Assembly: GCA_019118985.1 (NCBI GenBank)
Contig: DWXX01000024.1
Location: forward strand, 1 to 27,638
Source of the DNA: Candidatus Faecalibacterium faecipullorum
Lineage (GTDB): Bacteria; Bacillota; Clostridia; Oscillospirales; Ruminococcaceae
Direction of reading: 5' to 3'
Length of the DNA: 27,638 nucleotides
A program made the position numbers and the translations under genes. Below are positions 21,566-27,638 of this stretch, one piece after another. Position 1 is the stretch's first letter. Every line of letters starts with the position of its first letter. The notes beneath the pieces were generated by a model. It was not told the DNA's origin and did not search any database. It saw only the letters and a program-made list of their open reading frames with translations.

Positions 21566-22816
21566 TCACTGAAAGGCCCCGGTGACGCTGTCGATGTAGC
21601 CCCCTGTGCCCGAGAGGCCCCGCGCCGCCTGGATGCGGAAGTTGAAGGCCGGGCTTTCCGCCGCGGTGCGGTTGGAAAAGACGATGTTGCCGCCCTGGCG
21701 CACCTCGTCGGTGGCGTCCTGCCAGACGGGGGCGGGGTCGAGGGCGTTGTTGGTCACCTCGACGCTGTAGTCGGCGTCGGCGGGGATGCTGCCCCCCACC
21801 GTCAGCACCGCCGCCTTGATGGGCGCGGACGCCGCAATGGGCTGGGTCAGGGTCAGGCTGGCGGAGGTCACCGCCTTGGTGAAGGTCAGGCCCAGGCTGC
21901 CGGACGCCGCGCCGTCGCTGGCGGTCACCTGCAGGGTGTGGGCGCCGTTTTCCAGCTGCAGGAAGGCGGGCGGGTCGTTCACCGCCGCAAAGTGCTGGGC
22001 GACGCCCGACGCCGCCGTCAGGGTGCGGGTGGTCTCGCCGTCAAGCGCCTCGGTGAGGGTGAGGCTGCCGCCGTCGGGGTCGGCGGCGGTGTATTCCAGC
22101 AGGAAGGGGGTGTTGCGCACCCCGATGTTGGCCCCGTCGGTGCCGCTGGGGCTTGTGACGGCGGGCGGGCTGTTGGGCTGGATGGCCCCGCTGTCGCTGA
22201 CAAGGGTGCCGGAGGGGAAGATCATCACCGGCCGCAGGAACATGATGGCGTCGGGGTCCTGCTGGGTGGGCCCGCCCGAAGAGCGCAGGATGCCCGCCAC
22301 CCGCCCCGAAGAGCGGACGTAGGTGCGGGTGAACCAGTTTTTGCTGGCGCCCGCGCTGTCGTAGGCCATCCGCCGGTCGTCCGAGTTGGAAAAGCCGTCG
22401 AAAAAGGCAAGGCAGCTGCCCTCGACCGGGAAGGACGAGGCCACCCACCCCACCTCCCGCGCCGACGGCAGGAAGGCTTTCGCTTCCAGCCCGTCTGCGC
22501 CGGTCAGGACGGCGGCGCCGTCGGCCACCGGAATTTTGACCGTTTTGACCATGGCCAGGATGTCGGGGTCGAGCAGGGCCAGAAAGTCGTCGTTCAGCCA
22601 TGCGTGCGCGTCGGAGGCGCTGTATTTGTTGGTGCTTGCGCCGCCCCAGGCCATCTCGTTGTACAGGCCCTCCATCATCAGCCAGGTGCCGTCGCAGCTG
22701 TCGTCGTAGCTGTCGTCCGGCTTGCCCTGCTGCACCACCAGAAAATCGCAGGGGCTGCCATCCACGTCCAGTGTGACGGTGCTGCCCGCTGCCTGTGCGG
22801 AAAGTGTCGATGCCAT
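21566..22816 (-). CDS. Phage-tail-type protein with DUF6273-like domain and Ig-like repeats
   Basis: This 416-residue protein is without signal peptide. Residues about 15-205 resemble the DUF6273 domain of clostridial phage and prophage tail proteins: DFLVVQQGKP, DGTWLMMEGLYNE, SDAHAWLNDDFLALLD, KNWFTRTYVRSS and FLRPVMIFP. Residues about 210-300 form an Ig/cadherin-like domain (FLLEYTAADPDGGSLTLTEA; NGAHTLQVTASDGAA). The C-terminal 90 residues carry VTNNALDPAPVWQDATDEV and FSNRTAAESPAFNFRI, ending as in phage tail fibre proteins. AAAGGAGG lies ten bases before the ATG, overlapping the end of the preceding gene. Family recall is from memory; exact domain borders are uncertain. There is no terminator after it. 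Confidence 0.65.
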   Translation of the reverse strand: MASTLSAQAAGSTVTLDVDGSPCDFLVVQQGKPDDSYDDSCDGTWLMMEGLYNEMAWGGASTNKYSASDAHAWLNDDFLALLDPDILAMVKTVKIPVADGAAVLTGADGLEAKAFLPSAREVGWVASSFPVEGSCLAFFDGFSNSDDRRMAYDSAGASKNWFTRTYVRSSGRVAGILRSSGGPTQQDPDAIMFLRPVMIFPSGTLVSDSGAIQPNSPPAVTSPSGTDGANIGVRNTPFLLEYTAADPDGGSLTLTEALDGETTRTLTAASGVAQHFAAVNDPPAFLQLENGAHTLQVTASDGAASGSLGLTFTKAVTSASLTLTQPIAASAPIKAAVLTVGGSIPADADYSVEVTNNALDPAPVWQDATDEVRQGGNIVFSNRTAAESPAFNFRIQAARGLSGTGGYIDSVTGAFQ

Positions 22817-22832
22817 GTGTGCGTTCCTCCTT

Positions 22833-24038
22833 TCAAAATGCGATGCGGGCCGCGTCCGGGTCCCAGATGCCGGTGACGGTCAGGTTCTGCAGCCCCGCCA
22901 GGTCGGCGGTAAAGGGGTGCTCGGTGACCTCGGCGCCGTACTTGAGCTCCAAAGTCTCCACCCGCGTTTCAAGGGCTTCCAGCGCGGCCGAGACGGCCTC
23001 CCCTTCCGCCGCGCCGAGGGTGGCGCGGGCGCTTGCCCGGTCGGCGTCGGTCCAGCCGGCGGAGTCCCACGCCGACGCCAGGGCCAGCTTGACGGCCAGC
23101 GGCAGCAGCGCAGGGGTAACGGGGGCCCACCCGTCGCTCATGGCCGCCAGGGCGTCCGCGCCGGCGGGGGCCAGCCGCAGCTCGCCGCCGGCGGTCAGGG
23201 CCAGGCCGTAGCCGCTGCCCAGTTTGACGGGGCCGGCCTGCTGCGCGGTGGGCAGGTCGGTGCGGCGGACAAAGCCGGTCAGGTCGGCCTCGGGCACCGC
23301 CTCGGTGGTCAGTTCGCCGGTGGCGGTGTCCACCGACTGCACCCGCAGCAGGCTGCCTGCCGCCGCGGCGGCGGGCAGAGGCAGGGCGCCTACGTCGTAA
23401 GCGTCCAGCTGCACCCGCCCGCCCATGCTGTTGACGCTGATGACCGGCCCCTCCTCGGGGGCGACGGCTTCGGCCCGCAGGGCGGCGGCCTCGGCCCGGT
23501 CGGCGCTCGCCTCGGCGGCGAAGGCCTGCGCCTCGGCGTCCCCGGCTGCGCCGGCGGCCTGTGCGGCGGCGTCCCCGGCCGTCCCGGCGCTGAGGGCGGC
23601 CTCGCCGGCGGCGGCTGTCGAAGCCGCGGCGCTGGCCGCCACCTGCGCCACGAACTGCTCGTAGAGGGTGTCGTCGGGGGGCGCGGCGTCCCCGTCGGTG
23701 GGCAGGGTCTCGCAGGTGTCGTAGCTGCCGGGCAGGGTGTAGGCGGTGTAGCCTTCGCCGTCGGTGGCGGCCAGCATCCACCGGCCCGCGGCGGCGGCGG
23801 TCAGCCGCCGGTCCACCGCCACCTGCCCCTGGCTGTCCAGCAGTAAGGGCGCGGGCAGGGTGCCGTCGTCCTGCTGGATGTGCAGGGAGACGCTCATCCC
23901 CGCCCACGCCTCGGGCAGGGCGAAGGAGAGGGTGTCCACCCCCTGCGCGTTCCGGCTGCCCAGGTGGAGCCGGGCCGGCTGCGGGATGAAGTCGGTGCAG
24001 CCCGACACCTGCCGCGGTGTGATCTCGATGTGCATCAT
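22833..24038 (-). CDS. Phage tail-fibre / baseplate upper protein-like protein
   Basis: The 401 residues have three parts. An N-terminal beta-rich domain (about 1-115; DTLSFALPEAWAGMSVSLHI, LPAPLLLDSQGQVAVDRRLT) resembles the BppU-type N-terminus of Firmicutes phage baseplates. A long alanine-rich low-complexity stretch follows (about 127-195, AAASAAASTAAAGEAALSAG and onward), typical of trimeric tail-fibre stalks. The C-terminal part (200-401) contains ISVNSMGGRVQLDAYDVGAL, a TDADRASARATLGAA motif and a short coiled-coil (ALEALETRVETLELKYG). The ATG at 24038 has AAGGAAGG 17 bases upstream, a long spacing; no alternative start lies upstream in frame. The next gene starts 16 bases after its stop. 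No capsid, portal or integrase genes are nearby. Confidence 0.6.
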   Translation of the reverse strand: MMHIEITPRQVSGCTDFIPQPARLHLGSRNAQGVDTLSFALPEAWAGMSVSLHIQQDDGTLPAPLLLDSQGQVAVDRRLTAAAAGRWMLAATDGEGYTAYTLPGSYDTCETLPTDGDAAPPDDTLYEQFVAQVAASAAASTAAAGEAALSAGTAGDAAAQAAGAAGDAEAQAFAAEASADRAEAAALRAEAVAPEEGPVISVNSMGGRVQLDAYDVGALPLPAAAAAGSLLRVQSVDTATGELTTEAVPEADLTGFVRRTDLPTAQQAGPVKLGSGYGLALTAGGELRLAPAGADALAAMSDGWAPVTPALLPLAVKLALASAWDSAGWTDADRASARATLGAAEGEAVSAALEALETRVETLELKYGAEVTEHPFTADLAGLQNLTVTGIWDPDAARIAF

Positions 24039-24370
24039 GTGTTCTGTCTTGTAAACCTTCCTTTCCCGGGGCGCTTGGGCGGCCCCGCTTCTGGGGCCAT
24101 TGTACCTTCGCGCCGCCCGGGGGGACAGTGTGTCCTTTCGCGCGCGGTTTTCTGCCCGAAAAAGGGAGATTTTTTGCCTCTTTCCCCCCTCGGCAGGAAA
24201 AAATTGCGTCCGGAACGAAAAATAAATGTTAAATTTCTGTTACAGATTCCGGCCGGCTTTTCAAACGAAAATTGAGGGAAGCTGACGTAAACTACAAAAC
24301 ATGAACGAAAAGTTTGTGCAACCTGCCCACAAAAGAATGACAAAAAGATAACGACCGGGCCGCCCCGGAT
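24039..24370. other. Divergent intergenic region without a gene
   Basis: No convincing coding sequence is seen. The part near the tail gene is GC-rich, with a GGCCCC...GGGGCC hairpin (24081-24098). On the minus strand TACAAT (24099-24104) could be a -10 for the tail-fibre genes but lacks a good -35. From about 24140 to 24345 the sequence becomes A/T-rich compared with its surroundings, which suits a regulatory region shared by the two divergent units. No known RNA was recognised. Confidence 0.4.
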
Positions 24371-24399
24371 TTGACAAAACGGCCCCGGTCTGCTAAGAT
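24371..24399 (+). promoter_or_regulatory. Strong promoter for the G5/3D protein
   Basis: Consensus -35 TTGACA (24371-24376), a 17-base spacer and -10 TAAGAT (24394-24399). Transcription should begin near 24406, giving a leader of nearly 200 bases. Confidence 0.85.
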
Positions 24400-24406
24400 A
24401 GGGCAG

Positions 24407-24543
24407 TTGCTGCACGCCGCCCAACAGACGATGCAGCGATTAAAACACACAAACCAGGCAAGTCAAACGCCCTCCTGCTGGGGAGGGCGCCCGGCGGCGG
24501 ACCGGGTCACAGACCGCCCGGCGGCGGGCAGAGGAAGCTGCCC
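24407..24543 (+). ncRNA. Structured 5' leader of the G5/3D gene, class unknown
   Basis: A chain of stems lies between promoter and gene. These are GCTGCA/TGCAGC (24409-24414 with 24432-24437), CGCCCTCC/GGAGGGCG (24468-24475 with 24482-24489), CCCGG/CCGGG (24490-24494 with 24502-24506) and GCCCG/CGGGC (24516-24520 with 24525-24529). A fifth stem, GGGCAG/CTGCCC (24526-24531 with 24538-24543), shares bases with the fourth, so the two exclude each other. A 13-base direct repeat CGCCCGGCGGCGG occurs at 24488 and 24515. The leader could be a cis-regulatory switch. Hallmarks of the ydaO c-di-AMP riboswitch, often found before such cell-wall genes, were not found. Confidence 0.45.
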
Positions 24544-24601
24544 CCGCAAACAAAGCCAAACTGTAACAAGAGAGGAGTTGTTTCATATCACTTCCGAACC
24601 T

Positions 24602-25636
24602 ATGAAAACGATGCGGCCTGAAGCGAAGCCCGCGGCCCGGCACCGTGCCGTCGCCCTGACCCTGATGAGCCTCGGCCTGGCGCTGACCTTGGCGCTGACC
24701 ACCTTCAGCATCCGCGTGACCTATGTGACCGATTCCAACGGCGCCAGCCAGCTGCTGCTGACCAGCGAGAGCGACCCCACCCGGCTGATGAGCCTGTCCG
24801 GCATCGAAGCCGCCGAGGGGGACCGGGTCTACTACACCGCCTTTGGCGACAGCCTCGCCACCCTGAACATCGAGCGTGCCTTCACCGTCACGGTGGAGGC
24901 CGACGGCGAGGAGCTGCCGGTCAAGATGGTGTTCGGCACGGTGGCCGACGCCCTGGAAAAGGCCGGCGTCAGCCTCGGCCCCGACGACTACACCGTCCCC
25001 GCGCGGGATTCCCTGGTGGGGATCGGCAGCCGGATCGAGGTCCACCGCGTCCGCTATGAGGAGACGGTGGAGTACCAGACCATCCCCTATGAGACCGAGT
25101 ACATCTACACCAGCCTCTACTTCCGCGACACCGACCGGGTCACCACCCTGCAGGCCGGCGCCGACGGTCAGTGCGCCGTCACCACCCGCCACCGCTGGGT
25201 GGACGGCGAGCTGGAAAACAGCATCGTCACCGACGTCACCACCACCGTCGAGCCGCAGGACGCCCTGGTCAAAGCCTATGGCGCGGGCGCGCCGGTCTCC
25301 CCCCTCACCGGGCCGGACGGCACCACCAACCCGCCCTCCAGCTACAGCCGTGTGCTGACCGGCAAGGCCACCGGGTACTATTCCCGCACCGGCCGCGGCG
25401 CCTCGGGGCTGGGCCTGGGGTACGGCACCGTCGCCGTTGACCCCGACATCATCCCCTACGGCACCCTGCTGTATATCACCTCCGCCGACGGGCGGTTCGT
25501 CTACGGTTATGCCCTCGCCACCGACACCGGCATCGCTTTGCAGGACGGCCGCGTCCTGGTGGACCTGTTCTATGAGACCTACGCCGAATCGGTGGCCAAC
25601 GGCGCCATCAACGTCAACGTCTATGTGGTGGGCTGA
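24602..25636 (+). CDS. G5-domain and 3D-domain cell-wall protein (YabE/RpfB-like)
   Basis: This surface protein probably acts on or binds peptidoglycan. The 344 residues from the ATG have a basic N-terminus and one hydrophobic segment (about 16-38, VALTLMSLGLALTLALTT) that anchors or exports it. A DUF348 domain follows (about 93-150; FTVTVEADGEELPVKMVFGT and TVADALEKAGV), then a G5-like segment (about 151-220; YEETVEYQTIPYETEYIY). The C-terminal 3D domain (about 252-344) keeps its three aspartates: Asp280 in VAVDPDIIPYG, Asp308 in ATDTG and Asp321 in LVDLFY. The nearest RBS, AGAGGAG (24571-24577), is 24 bases before the ATG. In-frame TTG (24578) is too near it and ATC (24587) is ideally placed but rarely used, so the exact start is uncertain. 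Confidence 0.88.
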   Translation: MKTMRPEAKPAARHRAVALTLMSLGLALTLALTTFSIRVTYVTDSNGASQLLLTSESDPTRLMSLSGIEAAEGDRVYYTAFGDSLATLNIERAFTVTVEADGEELPVKMVFGTVADALEKAGVSLGPDDYTVPARDSLVGIGSRIEVHRVRYEETVEYQTIPYETEYIYTSLYFRDTDRVTTLQAGADGQCAVTTRHRWVDGELENSIVTDVTTTVEPQDALVKAYGAGAPVSPLTGPDGTTNPPSSYSRVLTGKATGYYSRTGRGASGLGLGYGTVAVDPDIIPYGTLLYITSADGRFVYGYALATDTGIALQDGRVLVDLFYETYAESVANGAINVNVYVVG

Positions 25637-25664
25637 GCTGCCCTGAGCGGCCCGCCTGCTGTCT

Positions 25665-25706
25665 GCCCCGCCCTTCTCCTGACTGGAGAAGGACGGGGCT
25701 TTTTTG
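25665..25706 (+). terminator. Intrinsic terminator after the G5/3D gene
   Basis: GCCCCGCCCTTCTCC (25665-25679) pairs with GGAGAAGGACGGGGC (25685-25699), with one C/A mismatch and a five-base loop, followed by six T's. Confidence 0.93.
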
Positions 25707-25821
25707 TGTTTTGGGGAAAAGCTCTGTCAGGTTTGCATAGAAAAAATGTTAGAATTTGTATGAAATGTCTATTTCTAATTTTTCGCACGAAAAGATTATG
25801 GCTGATTTTATAAAAAAGGCC
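25707..25821. other. A/T-rich spacer upstream of the glgB promoter
   Basis: About 115 bases are markedly A/T-rich in a GC-rich chromosome. They contain no gene. The region has loose promoter-like pieces such as TTGCAT followed 17 bases later by TTGTAT (25736-25764) and may act as an upstream activating or curvature element for glgB. Confidence 0.35.
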
Positions 25822-25850
25822 TTGAAAAATCCCCTCGAATTATTTAATAT
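25822..25850 (+). promoter_or_regulatory. Promoter of glgB
   Basis: -35 TTGAAA (25822-25827), a 17-base spacer and -10 TAATAT (25845-25850). It gives a leader of about 105 bases. Confidence 0.7.
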
Positions 25851-25866
25851 AGTAATGTAGAGACAA

Positions 25867-25949
25867 GCGGGGGCCTGGCACTGCGCTGCTGAGAGCGCCG
25901 GGGCCCGCGGTTGTTTTTGAAAATGCGGGCTGGCGTCAGTCTGCGCCAG
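25867..25949 (+). promoter_or_regulatory. Two-hairpin leader of glgB
   Basis: A first imperfect stem (GCGGG at 25867-25871 with CCCGC at 25904-25908, plus inner pairs) is followed by TTGTTTTTG, a terminator-like layout. A second stem CTGGCG/CGCCAG (25930-25935 with 25944-25949) ends within the AGGGAGGAG ribosome binding site (25948-25956). The arrangement could allow attenuation or control of translation. Confidence 0.4.
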
Positions 25950-25963
25950 GGAGGAGCTGCACA

Positions 25964-27638
<1,675 letters not shown>

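Noticed and set aside
22186..22560. Possible diversity-generating retroelement variable region in the DUF6273-like tail gene
   Set aside because: No reverse transcriptase, template repeat or accessory gene is present in the window, and no near-identical repeat of this region was seen.
23460..23660. Repeat array or CRISPR-like pattern
   Set aside because: It is low-complexity coding sequence for the Ala-rich stalk of the tail-fibre protein, with no regular repeat-spacer unit.
24400..24601. ydaO-type c-di-AMP riboswitch before the G5/3D gene
   Set aside because: The conserved GGGGUGAAUC-like core and the closing GCUAACCUCGUAAGC-like end were not found.

Overview
The window looks like chromosomal DNA of a high-GC anaerobic Gram-positive bacterium, most likely a clostridium of the Oscillospiraceae/Ruminococcaceae type (Gemmiger, Subdoligranulum or Faecalibacterium relatives). 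The clues are the Firmicutes-type glycogen gene glgD next to glgA, a fused shikimate dehydrogenase-shikimate kinase, rubredoxin and ferredoxin proteins, a G5/3D cell-wall protein, purine-rich AGGAGG ribosome binding sites and compact operons. The genus is inference; no rRNA is present to settle it.

Layout. 1-2520 (+): the end of glgD and all of glgA, closed by terminators at 2556-2666. 2690-9384 (-): six co-directional genes read right to left: a DUF624-like membrane protein, a protease-like C39 protein that appears to have lost its catalytic residues, a cytidylate-kinase-like protein, a MATE exporter, a DUF308 membrane protein and an FAD oxidoreductase. A good promoter sits at 9483-9511, and GC-rich hairpins occur in every gap between the genes. 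9574-11382 (+): a divergent short operon of plsC (TTG start), a single-span membrane protein and a 54-residue basic ORF, ending in a terminator. 11386-20269 (+): the aromatic amino acid operon pheA-aroB-aroC-aroEK-aroF-aroA-tyrA followed by a WYL-domain regulator and a very strong terminator. It covers the route from DAHP to prephenate, phenylpyruvate and hydroxyphenylpyruvate, except for 3-dehydroquinate dehydratase. 20287-21545 (-): a two-gene redox operon, a rubredoxin/erythrin-like/rubredoxin fusion and an 8Fe-8S ferredoxin-like protein. 21566-24038 (-): two phage-tail-fibre-like genes with no other phage genes around them. 24371-25706 (+): a G5/3D-domain cell-wall protein with a strong promoter and a long GC-rich structured leader. 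25822-27638 (+): promoter, leader and most of glgB, cut by the window end.

How the genes fit together. GlgD, GlgA and GlgB belong to one pathway (ADP-glucose supply, chain elongation, branching), with glgB split from glgDA by about 23 kb of unrelated genes. The aro operon is tightly coupled, with ATGA overlaps and other short overlaps, and has a leader of only about 40 nt before pheA, so leader-peptide or T-box attenuation is not evident there. The least explained parts are the inactive-looking C39 protein in the minus-strand train, the orphan tail-fibre pair, the degenerate erythrin between two rubredoxin domains, and the structured leader before the G5/3D gene. No rRNA, tRNA, CRISPR array, transposase or integrase was seen.
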